Positions 53,585-62,976 are shown, counted from the stretch's first letter. The stretch: DNA of 64,000 nucleotides from Chitinophaga rupis (GCF_900109685.1 NZ_FOBB01000001.1:1178001-1242000); one strand, 5' to 3'. A program made the numbers and translations. The notes: generated by a model from the letters alone, not told the origin.

Positions 53585-54928
53585 ATGGAAAACGAAAAAA
53601 AACAAACATTCCACGCACAGAACCGCCGGGATTTTATGAAACAATCCACCCTATTGGCTGGCGGCCTGCTGGCTATGCCCATGCTCTCTCACGCCAATTA
53701 TTTTTCCGGCGCTAAAGACACTATCAAAATAGTGCTGATAGGCTGTGGTGGCCGCGGCACCGGCGCCGCCACCCAGGCGCTGAGCACCAAAGAAAATGTA
53801 GAGCTGATAGCCATGGCGGATGCTTTCCCCGACCGCCTGAACGACAGCTACAATAATATTAAGGAAGCCCTGGAAGAAAAAGGAAAGGCGGACCGCCTGA
53901 AGGTACCGGAGGCAAATAAATTCACCGGGTTTGATGCCTACAAAAAAGCCATTCCCCTGGCCGATGTGGTGATACTGGCCACCCCGCCGGGTTTCCGCCC
54001 CATACATTTTGAAGAAGCGGTGAACCAGGGCAAACATATTTTTATGGAAAAGCCGGTAGCTACTGATCCCGCCGGTATACAGCGGGTGCTGGCAGCTGCG
54101 GAAAAAGCAAAAGCAAAAAAGCTGAACGTGGTAGTAGGCCTGCAACGCCGGTACCAGAACTCTTACCGGGAGCTGTACAAACGCGTGCAGGACGGCATGA
54201 TAGGCGACATCCTTTCCATGCAGGTGTGGTGGAACCAAGGCGCTTTATGGATACGTCCCCGCAAGCCGGAATATACTGAAATGGAATACCAGATGCGCAA
54301 CTGGTATTACTTTAACTGGCTGTGCGGCGATCATATTGTGGAGCAGCATATTCACAACATTGACGTAGGCAACTGGTTTAAAGGCGCTACCCCCGCCACT
54401 GCTGTGGGTATGGGCGGCCGGGCCGTACGTACCGGCAAGGATACCGGAGAGATCTATGACCACCATTATGTAGAATACCGCTATGATGATGGTATTGTAA
54501 TGAACAGCCAGTGCCGCCACTGGAAAGACAGTGCCAGCCGGGTGGATGAAGAGATTATTGGAACCAAGGGCCGTATTATTTGCGATAAAGGCCTGATACA
54601 GGATTACAAAGGCAAAACGTTGTACCAGTTTGATAAGAAACAGGAGAACAATCCCTATCAAACAGAGCATGATGAGCTGTTTGCCGCCGTAGCCAAAGGG
54701 GAGTATAAATTCTGGGATGCAGAGCGCGGTGCGCAAACTACCTTGACTGCCATTATGGGCCGCCTGGCCACTTACTCCGGGCAAATTATTCCCTGGGATA
54801 AAGCGCTGCATTCCAATTTAAACCTGCAGCCGGAAACCTATGCGTTTGATGCCAAGCCGCCGGTAATGCCGGATGCTGATGGATTTTACGCGTATGCGAA
54901 GCCGGGGCAAACGAAGTATTTTAGTTAA
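53585..54928 (+). CDS. Tat-exported Gfo/Idh/MocA-family oxidoreductase
   Basis: A 447-aa dehydrogenase when started at ATG 53585, which gives the Tat leader NRRDFMKQSTLLAGGLLAMP. The Rossmann site is IVLIGCGGRGTGAATQAL, and the MEKPVATDPAGIQ motif contains the catalytic-type EKP. The C-terminal alpha/beta domain has NWYYFNWLCGDHIVEQHIHNIDV, where a His may act in catalysis. Members oxidise sugars or inositols with NAD(P), which is often tightly bound in exported forms. Cotranscription with the SUMF1-like gene is likely. Confidence 0.87.
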   Translation: MENEKKQTFHAQNRRDFMKQSTLLAGGLLAMPMLSHANYFSGAKDTIKIVLIGCGGRGTGAATQALSTKENVELIAMADAFPDRLNDSYNNIKEALEEKGKADRLKVPEANKFTGFDAYKKAIPLADVVILATPPGFRPIHFEEAVNQGKHIFMEKPVATDPAGIQRVLAAAEKAKAKKLNVVVGLQRRYQNSYRELYKRVQDGMIGDILSMQVWWNQGALWIRPRKPEYTEMEYQMRNWYYFNWLCGDHIVEQHIHNIDVGNWFKGATPATAVGMGGRAVRTGKDTGEIYDHHYVEYRYDDGIVMNSQCRHWKDSASRVDEEIIGTKGRIICDKGLIQDYKGKTLYQFDKKQENNPYQTEHDELFAAVAKGEYKFWDAERGAQTTLTAIMGRLATYSGQIIPWDKALHSNLNLQPETYAFDAKPPVMPDADGFYAYAKPGQTKYFS

Positions 54929-55086
54929 AGAGGTTCATAGTTCATGGCCGATGGTCCATTGCTTTCATTGCTATTAAAGTAAGGGGAAGGCGGTGGACCA
55001 TTGGCTTTTTTGGGGGACACGGTCCATGAACTACCGCCCGCCATCTTTTTTTTGCGCTAACCCCCGCTAACTATTATTTTACCACA
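54929..55086. repeat. Intergenic heptad-type inverted repeat (GTTCATG/GGTCCAT)
   Basis: GTTCATA-GTTCATG-GCCGATG-GTCCATT (54933-54960) starts a few bases after the stop codon; GGTGGACCATTGGC and GGTCCATGAACTA (to 55033) are inverse segments further on, so the region folds back on itself. The rest of the gap before dacB is T-rich leader. Confidence 0.75.
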
Positions 55087-56415
55087 ATGAAGATCAAGTA
55101 TCCGCTAAAATGTACCGCCTTCCTGTGCCTTACCCTCTTTTGCGCACATCCCCTGTGGGCGCAGCACAGCAACCTCCGTAAAGGGGCGCAGGAACTACTG
55201 AATAGCCAGCCGCTGAACCAGGCGCATGTAGGTATTTGCATTTACGACCCTGCCAAACAGGAGTACTGGTACCAGTACCAGGAGAATAAATATTTTACCC
55301 CTGCCTCCAACACCAAAATATTCACCTTATTTGCCGGCCTGCAAATGCTGGGCGATAGCCTGCCCGCGCTCAAGTACCTGGAAACAGACAGTGTGCTGTA
55401 TGTGAAGGGCATGGGAGATCCCTCCTTTTTGCACCCGGACTATATTTCACAACCCGCTATGGACCTGCTTACGCGCACGGATAAACGCATTGTGCTGATA
55501 CCAGGCGTAATTACCAATAAACGTTTTGGGCCGGGCTGGAGCTGGAGCGACTATGCGGATTATTACCAGCCGGAGCTGAATGAGTGGCCCGTGTATGGCA
55601 ATGTGGCCCGTATTAAGCACCACCGGGATACCATTAGCATTACGCCGCCTGCCTTTTCCTACGGCGGGCATTTTTCCTGGCAGGTAAATGATACGCTCAG
55701 CGAAGCCGTAACGGAGAGGGATGAACGCAGCAACACCTTTTCCCTGCAATACGCAAAGCGGGATACGGCCCTGCTGCTGGCAGAAGTGCCCTATATTACC
55801 GGCACGCTGCAGGACCTGGCCCAGCGCCTGCAGGATACCCTGCACAAGCCCGTAACCGTGGCGGAACAAATGCCTGCAGTAAACGCCAAAGCATTTACTA
55901 CGCTGTACAGCCGACCGGTAGATTCCCTTTTTACCCCCATGATGCACCGCAGCGATAACTTTTTTGCAGAACAAACGCTGATGATGAGCAGCGCCAAGCA
56001 ATGGGATACCATCAGCACCCAAAAAGTGATTGATTATGTAAAGCAGCAATACCTGCAAAACCTGCCGGATAAGCCGGAGTGGGTAGATGGTTCCGGGCTT
56101 TCCCGCTACAACCTGTTTAGTCCGCGGGATTTTGTGAGCGTATTGACCATTATGCATAAACAATACCCGGAAGAAAGGCTGTGGGCCATTTTCCCAACCG
56201 GGGGCAAAGGCACGCTGCGCAATTATTATAAAGAGCAGTTTGTGCATGCCAAAACCGGTACCCTTAGTGGGTGTGTGGCTTTAAGCGGATACCTGGTAAC
56301 AAAGAAAGGGAAAACACTGGTATTCAGCGTGCTGGTAAATAACCATAACGGCACCAGCACCGCGGTGCGGCGTGCAGTTGAGCGCTTTTTAACGGAAGTA
56401 AGGAATAATAATTAG
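55087..56415 (+). CDS. dacB: D-Ala-D-Ala carboxypeptidase/endopeptidase (PBP4, DacB type)
   Basis: A penicillin-binding peptidase of family S13 that trims and cleaves peptidoglycan cross-links in the periplasm. The 442-aa protein has a signal peptide (LKCTAFLCLTLFCAHPLWAQ) and the three active-site motifs: PASNTKIFTLF (SxxK), DGSGLSRYN (SxN) and HAKTGTLSG (KTG). Length is usual. Convergent with the lipoprotein gene; the two stop codons overlap within 4 bp. Confidence 0.93.
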   Translation: MKIKYPLKCTAFLCLTLFCAHPLWAQHSNLRKGAQELLNSQPLNQAHVGICIYDPAKQEYWYQYQENKYFTPASNTKIFTLFAGLQMLGDSLPALKYLETDSVLYVKGMGDPSFLHPDYISQPAMDLLTRTDKRIVLIPGVITNKRFGPGWSWSDYADYYQPELNEWPVYGNVARIKHHRDTISITPPAFSYGGHFSWQVNDTLSEAVTERDERSNTFSLQYAKRDTALLLAEVPYITGTLQDLAQRLQDTLHKPVTVAEQMPAVNAKAFTTLYSRPVDSLFTPMMHRSDNFFAEQTLMMSSAKQWDTISTQKVIDYVKQQYLQNLPDKPEWVDGSGLSRYNLFSPRDFVSVLTIMHKQYPEERLWAIFPTGGKGTLRNYYKEQFVHAKTGTLSGCVALSGYLVTKKGKTLVFSVLVNNHNGTSTAVRRAVERFLTEVRNNN

Positions 56416-57077
56416 GGGTTAATGTTGTATTTAAGCAGGCGAGTAGTATCATCCTGCTGATCTATTTCTATGAGGCCAATACCCTCCGCATAATAGTTGG
56501 TAGCTACCGTACCTAAAGGAATGGTGGTGCCCAGGAACTTAACAGAAGCGCTGAGCTTTACGGTGATCACGTTTGTAAAATCCAGGCCGGCAACGGTTTT
56601 TTGCCCGCCTTTTTGGGTAACGGTATAGGTAAGCATCACCTTTTGTTCATCCGTTCCCTTTTTAACGGTAGCCGTATCATTCCAGCTGGCGCCGGCATTC
56701 ACATTATCTTTCAGGTAAAGCGTTACCACGCTGTCTGCACTATAGCCTTCAAAGGAAATGCCCTTTACCATCTGGTAGTAATTACCATTCCCATCGCAGC
56801 GGTCGTAGGTGGTGGCGGTATCGGAGCTGAGCTTTCTGAAAGTTAGCCCGTTAATGGTACTATCCCCGGTAACGGTTACTGTAAAGAAGTTGCTATCCAG
56901 CGGGTTGCTGCTATTTGTATTAACAAAGTCGTAAGTGGAGCCTGCGGTGTAAGGCGCATAACTACAGGTGCTTGCTACGGGCGGAGGAGCTGCGCTTTCG
57001 CGGCTCACTTCCTTTTTACAGGCCCATAAAAATAAACCGCCTGACACGGCTAATAACCAAAAGTATTTTTGCGCCAT
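56412..57077 (-). CDS. Lipoprotein of unknown function
   Basis: A 221-aa lipoprotein with leader WLLAVSGGLFLWAC (lipidated Cys at about residue 20) and KKEVSRESAAPP. The mature part is beta-rich, with repeated Thr/Val/Tyr strands (YDFVNTNSSNPLDSNFFTVTVTGDSTINGLTF, SADSVVTLYLKDNVNAGASW, VMLTYTVTQKGGQKTV). No family recognised; similar proteins are often surface or periplasmic in Bacteroidota. Confidence 0.65.
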   Translation of the reverse strand: MAQKYFWLLAVSGGLFLWACKKEVSRESAAPPPVASTCSYAPYTAGSTYDFVNTNSSNPLDSNFFTVTVTGDSTINGLTFRKLSSDTATTYDRCDGNGNYYQMVKGISFEGYSADSVVTLYLKDNVNAGASWNDTATVKKGTDEQKVMLTYTVTQKGGQKTVAGLDFTNVITVKLSASVKFLGTTIPLGTVATNYYAEGIGLIEIDQQDDTTRLLKYNINP

Positions 57078-57344
57078 AGAATGCTAGGATATGGATTGAC
57101 ACTATAAAAATAGCTAACCTACCCTACTAAACGAAAAGAATAGGATGAATATTTTGATGTGGAGGAGTGCCGGTCTGCGGATATCCGGAAGGAATGCCGT
57201 AGTAACCTTAAGGGAATGGGTTGTTTATGAACAGGTTATGTATGGGGCCGGCCGTGTTTTATAACAAACAGATCTACAAAAGAAATGTGCGGACCGCGCA
57301 GATCATTTTCTGCACATCCGCACATTTACTTATTTACACATTGA
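57078..57344. repeat. Intergenic region ending in a heptad-type hairpin
   Basis: AAATGTGCGGA (57283-57293) and TCCGCACATTT (57317-57327) are an exact 11-bp inverted repeat, continued by GCACATC-CGCACAT-TTACTTA-TTTACAC toward the stop codon (57345) of the minus-strand Gfo gene. It is likely to end that transcript, since T residues follow on the minus strand. The rest shows nothing clear. Confidence 0.75.
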
Positions 57345-58793
57345 CTATACGCCCAGGCTCCAGCCGTCGCGGTAAGTACGCTTCACAAACTGGTTGGCAT
57401 CGTCAAAATTGGTGATCTTCATGTTCTGACCGTCCCACAGCAGCTTAATGTAGCGGCCGGGGAAGGTGGTTTTACCTTCAATTTCCTTCTTCAGGTCATA
57501 GCTGCGGATGGCCAGGTTGCTCATCAGCACAGTTTCTGTTAAGGGACCTGCTATGGAGAAGGGAGAGCTGAGGGCTTTTGCCTTAGGGCTGTTATAACCG
57601 GCAATAGCCGCATTTACCCACTGCTGGTAGTGACCTTCCGGTACGCGGGCAATGGTTTGCGGAATATTTACCTGGGTATTCTTGGAAGTGGGCAGCAGGC
57701 TGGGGAACATGCCATAGGTGCCGCACATCATTTTACCCTTGGTGCCTATGAACAGGGCGCCGTTACCACCATCGCCCATTCTTTCGTTAGGGCCCAGCTC
57801 TTCCGGACGCTCAGGCTGTATGCCGCCGTCCATCCAGTGCATGGTAACTTCTTTACCGTTCTTGCCGGCAAACTTCAGCGTTACGTGGGAAGAGGGTGGG
57901 CAGCTTTCGGGGAAATAACCGCGTTTGAACTCATCTACATACACGCTGCCTACGCTACACTCTACCGCAGTAGGGTAGCCGAGGTCCAGCACGCGGAAGG
58001 GCGGTTCAATAATATGGCAACCCATATCGCCGATAGCGCCGGTACCATAATCCCACCAGCCGCGCCAGTTAAAGGGCACCAGCTTATCTATATAATCTTT
58101 AGAGGGGGCGGTACCTAACCACAGGTCCCAATCCAGCTCCTTAGGCACTTCTGCTTTGGCAGTAGGCCAGGGAATACCCTGGGGCCATACGGGGCGGTCT
58201 GTCCAGCAATATACGGTATGCACATCGCCTACCAGGCCGGCCTGGTACCACTCCATCAGCTGGCGTACACCATCACCGGAGGAACCCTGGTTACCCATTT
58301 GCGTTACCACTTTATAGCGGTTGGCTGCCTGGGTAAGCATACGGGCTTCATAAATATCATGCGTAAGCGGTTTTTGCACATATACGTGCTTACCCAGCTG
58401 CATGGCGGCCATAGCGGCTACGGCATGCGTATGATCCGGGGTGGATACGGATACGGCATCAATATTCTTGTGCTCTTTTTCCAGCATTTTCCGGAAATCC
58501 TTATAGAACTTGGCTTTCGGGAAACGCTTAACGGAATTGGCAGCACGGCGCTCATCCACATCGCAAAGGAAGGCAATGTCGGCCGGGCCTTTTGAGAATT
58601 CATTGATATCGCTTTCACCTTTACCACCTACACCTATACCTGCTATACGCAGGCGATCACTGGGAGCGGTATATCCTTTACCGCCGAGTACATGACGTGG
58701 AACGATCATAAAGCCGGCGGCGGTAAGCGCCCCGTTCTTCAGAAAAGATCTGCGGGAAACACTGTCTCCCTGGTTATTTTTTTCCTGGACCAT
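57345..58793 (-). CDS. Tat-exported Gfo/Idh/MocA-family oxidoreductase (second copy)
   Basis: A 482-aa dehydrogenase with Tat leader SRRSFLKNGALTAAGFMIVP and the Rossmann motif IAGIGVGGKGESDI. VSVSTPDHTHAVAAMAAMQLGKHVYVQKPLTHDI gives the QKP variant of the EKP motif. A later segment GAIGDMGCHIIEPPFRVLDLGYPTAVE is typical of this exported group. It differs clearly from the one at 53585 (only the domain pattern is shared). Downstream neighbours encode a GMC oxidoreductase pair. Confidence 0.88.
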   Translation of the reverse strand: MVQEKNNQGDSVSRRSFLKNGALTAAGFMIVPRHVLGGKGYTAPSDRLRIAGIGVGGKGESDINEFSKGPADIAFLCDVDERRAANSVKRFPKAKFYKDFRKMLEKEHKNIDAVSVSTPDHTHAVAAMAAMQLGKHVYVQKPLTHDIYEARMLTQAANRYKVVTQMGNQGSSGDGVRQLMEWYQAGLVGDVHTVYCWTDRPVWPQGIPWPTAKAEVPKELDWDLWLGTAPSKDYIDKLVPFNWRGWWDYGTGAIGDMGCHIIEPPFRVLDLGYPTAVECSVGSVYVDEFKRGYFPESCPPSSHVTLKFAGKNGKEVTMHWMDGGIQPERPEELGPNERMGDGGNGALFIGTKGKMMCGTYGMFPSLLPTSKNTQVNIPQTIARVPEGHYQQWVNAAIAGYNSPKAKALSSPFSIAGPLTETVLMSNLAIRSYDLKKEIEGKTTFPGRYIKLLWDGQNMKITNFDDANQFVKRTYRDGWSLGV

Positions 58794-58864
58794 GAGTAAG
58801 AAAAGTTTTAAATCAAGATAAAAGAAATATAGTCAAATGTCAATGACGTGCATGGTTAACGAAA

Positions 58865-58904
58865 GATGAAATGTGAGAGGACGCTCCTTTCACATTTCAT
58901 CACT
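58865..58904. repeat. Heptad-type hairpin before the gluconate-dehydrogenase-subunit stop codon
   Basis: GATGAAATGTGA (58865-58876) and TCACATTTCATC (58890-58901) are an exact 12-bp inverted repeat with an AGGACGC loop region. It lies between the start of the Gfo gene and the stop of the next minus-strand gene (58921), and would act as that gene's terminator. Confidence 0.8.
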
Positions 58905-58920
58905 TCCTATTGTTTATAAT

Positions 58921-59616
58921 TTAATCTTCCCAGGTCATGAGTTTGCCCCGGTCTTCAATTTTCAGATAAACGGGTAACATTTTTTCTTCGTATGCCAGCC
59001 CGTATTGTTTCAATACATCTTCCGGCACGCCATCCCATTCATTGGGGCGGTTGCCTACATACCCCAGGTCTTTAATACCCAGCTCACTGGTATAAAAACC
59101 GGTGGCGGTCAGGTTACGCATCAGGGTAAAGAAGGCTACACCCTGGCTAAACTCCGGCGTGGCTTTTTCGGGATAGGCAATATGATCCAGCAAAGCGGTT
59201 TGCTGTTCTTTACTGCAATCCACAAAGGGTTTGTTATAGTGTTTCAGACAATATACATCCAGCCAGCGCAGGCCGCCGCGCAGGGGCAGCTGGTGGCGGG
59301 GCTGATCTTTTACCGTAAATTCTATGAAGGCGGGTACGCCGGCATCGGCAGCGCTGCCGGAATGTTCATCCGCCGGGATAATGAGGGCCGTGAGCAGGGT
59401 AATGGTTTTCATTTCTGCATCGGTGAAATATTTGTCGGCCTTCAGCTTTTTATCGCGTTCTTTTTCTTCCGGCGTGCGGCCATACACGTCGGCATCATCG
59501 CCGCCCGGCTTCTTATTATCTTCCTTTACCTTCGATTTATCATCACAGCCGGTAAGGATGGCGCCTACAGATAAGGACCCAACGGCTAATGCTTTCAGGG
59601 ACTCTCTTCTATCCAT
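58921..59616 (-). CDS. Gluconate 2-dehydrogenase subunit 3-family protein, Tat lipoprotein
   Basis: A 231-aa protein when started at ATG 59616. The leader MDRRESLKALAVGSLSVGAILTGC has a twin-arginine pair and a lipobox Cys. The mature part has LKADKYFTDAEMKTITLLTALIIPADE and the later GGLRWLDVYCLKHYNKPFVDCSKEQQTALLD, VAFFTLMRNLTATGFYTSELGIKDLGY typical of the family. The small subunit exports the FAD-containing large subunit by hitchhiking. The GMC gene lies 60 bp upstream on the same strand. Confidence 0.88.
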   Translation of the reverse strand: MDRRESLKALAVGSLSVGAILTGCDDKSKVKEDNKKPGGDDADVYGRTPEEKERDKKLKADKYFTDAEMKTITLLTALIIPADEHSGSAADAGVPAFIEFTVKDQPRHQLPLRGGLRWLDVYCLKHYNKPFVDCSKEQQTALLDHIAYPEKATPEFSQGVAFFTLMRNLTATGFYTSELGIKDLGYVGNRPNEWDGVPEDVLKQYGLAYEEKMLPVYLKIEDRGKLMTWED

Positions 59617-59676
59617 ACGTTTGAGTTTTATGTGTGAAACGTGCAACGCTTTGTGATCAACGTTGGGGCTTCACCG

Positions 59677-61416
59677 TTAAATGTTTTGTTTCTTTAATTC
59701 AGATACAATGTATTCGGAGGCACGCAGTGACAGGGCCAGGATGGTCCAGGTAGGATTTTTATCTGCCTGTGACACAAAGGGTCCGCCATCTACTATAAAC
59801 AGGTTCTTTACCTCATGCGCCTGGTTGAACTTGTTCACCACAGAGCGTTTGGGATCATCGCCCATACGGGTAGTACCTACTTCGTGAATAATACGGCCCG
59901 GTGTTTCCAGCCCGTACATAGTATCCGCACCGGCTTTCTCGCCCAGGGCGATACCACCCATTTCGTGGATCAGCTGCTCAAAAGTATCCTGCATGTGTTT
60001 GGCCTGGTTGATCTCATGCTCGCTCCAGGTGTAATTGAAGCGCAGCACAGGAATACCAAATTTATCCACTACGCTGGGATCTATTTCACAGTAGTTATCT
60101 TCACGGGCAATACATTCGCCACGGCCGGCAAAACCAATGGTAGCGCCAAAAAAGCGGCGGTAGTCATTTTTAAGCCCGGCGCCGTAACCACCGGCATCCT
60201 TCATTTTACCATCAGCGCCGCCGTACTTGCCATTGAGGCGTTCCATACCAAAACCAAAACCATACATAGGCATGTGCATACCACCGCCTAATTCCACATG
60301 ATAACCGCGGGCAAAATCCAGCTTTTTATTATCGAGCCACCAGGGTATATACACGTGCATGCCGCCTACGCCATCTTCATTATAGCGTTTGCGGTCCATG
60401 AGCTTGGGTATAAAACCGCCGCGGGAGGCGCCGGTGCTGTCATGTAAATATTTACCTACCACCCCGCTGCCGTTGGCCAGGCCATTGGAGAAACGGGGAG
60501 ATTTAGAGTTGAGCAGCAAACGCGCTGATTCGCAGGCGCTGGCTGCCAGCACTACTACGCGGGCCTTTACTTCATATTCCTGCAGGTCTGTTTTATCAAC
60601 ATAAGAAACGCCGGTAGCTTTGCCGCTATCGTCTGTAAGCACTTCGCGCACCATGGCGCCGGTGTACAGGTCTACATGCCCGGTTTTAACAGCCGGTTTT
60701 ACCAGGCAGGATGAGGAAGAAAAGTCCCCATACACGGTACAGCCGCGGTTACACTGGCTGCAGAAAAAACACGGGGCGCGGTCCTTATTTACAGAGCGTG
60801 TTAATATGGATAAGCGTGCAGGTATTACGGGAATATTTAAACGATCACCGGCCTGTTTGATCATAAGCTCATGCAGGCGTGGTTTGGGCGGTGGCAGAAA
60901 GTAGCCATCCGGCTCATTAAAGATGCCTTCTTTGGATCCAAACACACCGATCATTTTATCTACCCTGTCGTAGTAGGGTTTTACATCATCGTAAGAGATG
61001 GGCCAGTCGTCGCCGTGGCCATCCACACTTTTGTGTTTGAAATCGCGCGGGCCAAAACGCAGTGAAATGCGGCCCCAGTGGTTGGTACGTCCGCCTACCA
61101 TGCGGGAGCGGAACCAGTCGAATGAAGTACCGTTTTTAGTAGTATACGGCTCACCGTCTATTTCCCATCCGCCATAGGCGGCATCAAAATCGCCGAAGGG
61201 GCGGGTAGTAGAGGCGCCCCTGCGGGGGGACTGCCAGGGCCATTTGAGCTGAGTGGCCTGCTCGGGGTCTGCCGGATCATATTTAGGCCCGGCTTCCAGC
61301 AGCGCTACCTTGAGGCCAGCCTCTGATAGTACTTTAGCGGCCATGCCGCCCCCGGCTCCGGAACCTACGATACATACGTCATAGACCTTTCCTTTTTGCT
61401 TGATCTCCAATGCCAT
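59677..61416 (-). CDS. GMC-family FAD oxidoreductase with a four-cysteine cluster
   Basis: A 579-aa sugar/polyol dehydrogenase large subunit. FAD site: VCIVGSGAGGGMAAKVLSEAGL (residues 14-35). Substrate-domain features include HWGRISLRFGPRDF and the C-terminal HEVGTTRMGDDP near the catalytic His. Residues 216-226 read CFFCSQCNRGC, a CxxCxxCxxxC array that could hold an iron-sulfur cluster, as in the FAD-dependent glucose dehydrogenase group. It has no signal peptide of its own, so export likely depends on the small subunit. Cytochrome subunit not seen. Confidence 0.88.
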   Translation of the reverse strand: MALEIKQKGKVYDVCIVGSGAGGGMAAKVLSEAGLKVALLEAGPKYDPADPEQATQLKWPWQSPRRGASTTRPFGDFDAAYGGWEIDGEPYTTKNGTSFDWFRSRMVGGRTNHWGRISLRFGPRDFKHKSVDGHGDDWPISYDDVKPYYDRVDKMIGVFGSKEGIFNEPDGYFLPPPKPRLHELMIKQAGDRLNIPVIPARLSILTRSVNKDRAPCFFCSQCNRGCTVYGDFSSSSCLVKPAVKTGHVDLYTGAMVREVLTDDSGKATGVSYVDKTDLQEYEVKARVVVLAASACESARLLLNSKSPRFSNGLANGSGVVGKYLHDSTGASRGGFIPKLMDRKRYNEDGVGGMHVYIPWWLDNKKLDFARGYHVELGGGMHMPMYGFGFGMERLNGKYGGADGKMKDAGGYGAGLKNDYRRFFGATIGFAGRGECIAREDNYCEIDPSVVDKFGIPVLRFNYTWSEHEINQAKHMQDTFEQLIHEMGGIALGEKAGADTMYGLETPGRIIHEVGTTRMGDDPKRSVVNKFNQAHEVKNLFIVDGGPFVSQADKNPTWTILALSLRASEYIVSELKKQNI

Positions 61417-61510
61417 ATACGTGGTGTGATTTTACTTTTAAAAGGCTTTAAATCTATAAATTAAAGCTAGGAAATGAAAGGTGTTTTTTATTTTGAGAAC
61501 CAATTACGGT

Positions 61511-62974
61511 ATGAATAGCGGATTAAAATACATGATCGGTGTGGATATTGGCACCAGCAGCACCAAAGTAATAGCTTTACTGCCGGATGGCCGTGTGCAG
61601 GCCCTTTACCAGCAAGCATATACTACACAACAACCCCAACCAGGGCATAGTGAGCAACACCCGGATGATATTTTACGGGCGGTAACCCAGGGTATACGCC
61701 AGGTAGCACAGCAAATGAAACAACCGCCGTCAGGAATTTGTTTCAGCAGCGCAATGCACAGCATAATGGCGCTGGATGCGGACGGCAGCCCTTTAATACC
61801 TTTGATCATATGGGCCGACAACAGAAGTCAACCGGTTGCAGATGTGCTGGCGCCTACTGCACAAGGTAAAGCATTATATCATCAAACCGGCGTGCCTGTG
61901 CATCCCATGACGCCCCTGTGCAAAATAACCTGGCTGCGGCAGCATGCACCAGATCTGTTTGCACATACAAAGTGGTGGGTAGGTATTAAGGAGTATGTAC
62001 TATATCATTTGTTTGGTGTGTATGTAGTGGATCATTCCATTGCATCTGCTACGGGGCTGTTTGATATACATGCCCTGCAGTGGAGCCCGGAAGCCTTACA
62101 GGTAGCGGGTATTACGGCCGCGCAGCTGCCGCAGCCCGTACCCGCCCATTATATATTACGCGGCTTAAAACAAGAATTGGGTATACCAGCTGATACGCCT
62201 TTTGTAATTGGCGCCAGCGATGGCTGCCTGGCGCAGCTGGGCAGCGGGGCATTAGCGCCCGGCCACGCTACGCTTACTATAGCCACCAGTGGCGCATTTC
62301 GCATTGCAACAGCAAAACCGGTAAGGGATGAGCAGCAGCGGATCTTTAATTATGTGCTGGACGCAAACCATTATATCACCGGCGGGCCATTGAATAACGG
62401 CGGCAATGTATTGCAATGGTTTATGCGTGATTTTTTACAACAGCCGCAGGCTGACCTGGATACTTACATAGCGCAGGCATTGCAGCTGGAACCTGGCGTG
62501 GGCGGATTAATTTGTTTGCCTTATTTGTTAGGTGAGCGTGCGCCTGTGTGGGACGGGCATGCACGGGGCGCTTTTATTGGCGTGCAGCCGCAGCATACGG
62601 CCATGCATTTTATGCGTGCGGCCATGGAAGGGGTTGCATTTGGATTGTTAAGCATTTTCAACGCGCTGCAGGAAGCTGCGGGACCTATACAGCAGATAGC
62701 AGTGAGCGGCGGGTTTACGGCTTCACCGGGATGGATACAATTGATAGCAGATATTTTTCAGCAGCCCATGCACCTGGGGCAGCAGAATGATGCATCTGCC
62801 ATTGGTGCTGGTATGATGGGTTATGAGGCGTTAGATATACCGTTTAAAGGATTGCCGGAAACAGAAACACAGGTGTTTATGCCGTGGACTGAAGGTGCAG
62901 CTGTTTATAAGAAACATTACCAGCTCTATGGGCTGGTGTATGAGCGGTTAAAAGATATAATGCATCAGCTATAG
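61511..62974 (+). CDS. Gluconokinase/FGGY-family sugar kinase
   Basis: A 487-aa kinase of the FGGY family. N-terminal ATPase motif MIGVDIGTSSTKVIALL, ADNRSQPVADVL, a middle KWWVGIKEYVLYHLFGVYVVDHSIASATGLFD and the C-terminal VIGASDGCLAQLGSGAL and AIGAGMMGYEAL regions. Gluconokinase (GntK-type, Bacillus-like) is the best call because the adjacent GMC pair would make sugar acids; xylulose or glycerol kinase is possible by family alone. ATG 61511 preferred, with 61481 also in frame. Confidence 0.8.
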   Translation: MNSGLKYMIGVDIGTSSTKVIALLPDGRVQALYQQAYTTQQPQPGHSEQHPDDILRAVTQGIRQVAQQMKQPPSGICFSSAMHSIMALDADGSPLIPLIIWADNRSQPVADVLAPTAQGKALYHQTGVPVHPMTPLCKITWLRQHAPDLFAHTKWWVGIKEYVLYHLFGVYVVDHSIASATGLFDIHALQWSPEALQVAGITAAQLPQPVPAHYILRGLKQELGIPADTPFVIGASDGCLAQLGSGALAPGHATLTIATSGAFRIATAKPVRDEQQRIFNYVLDANHYITGGPLNNGGNVLQWFMRDFLQQPQADLDTYIAQALQLEPGVGGLICLPYLLGERAPVWDGHARGAFIGVQPQHTAMHFMRAAMEGVAFGLLSIFNALQEAAGPIQQIAVSGGFTASPGWIQLIADIFQQPMHLGQQNDASAIGAGMMGYEALDIPFKGLPETETQVFMPWTEGAAVYKKHYQLYGLVYERLKDIMHQL

Positions 62975-62976
62975 TT

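Noticed and set aside
55447..56247. 266-residue antisense frame in dacB
   Set aside because: It covers the SxxK-to-KTG region of a complete PBP4 gene; no motifs of its own.
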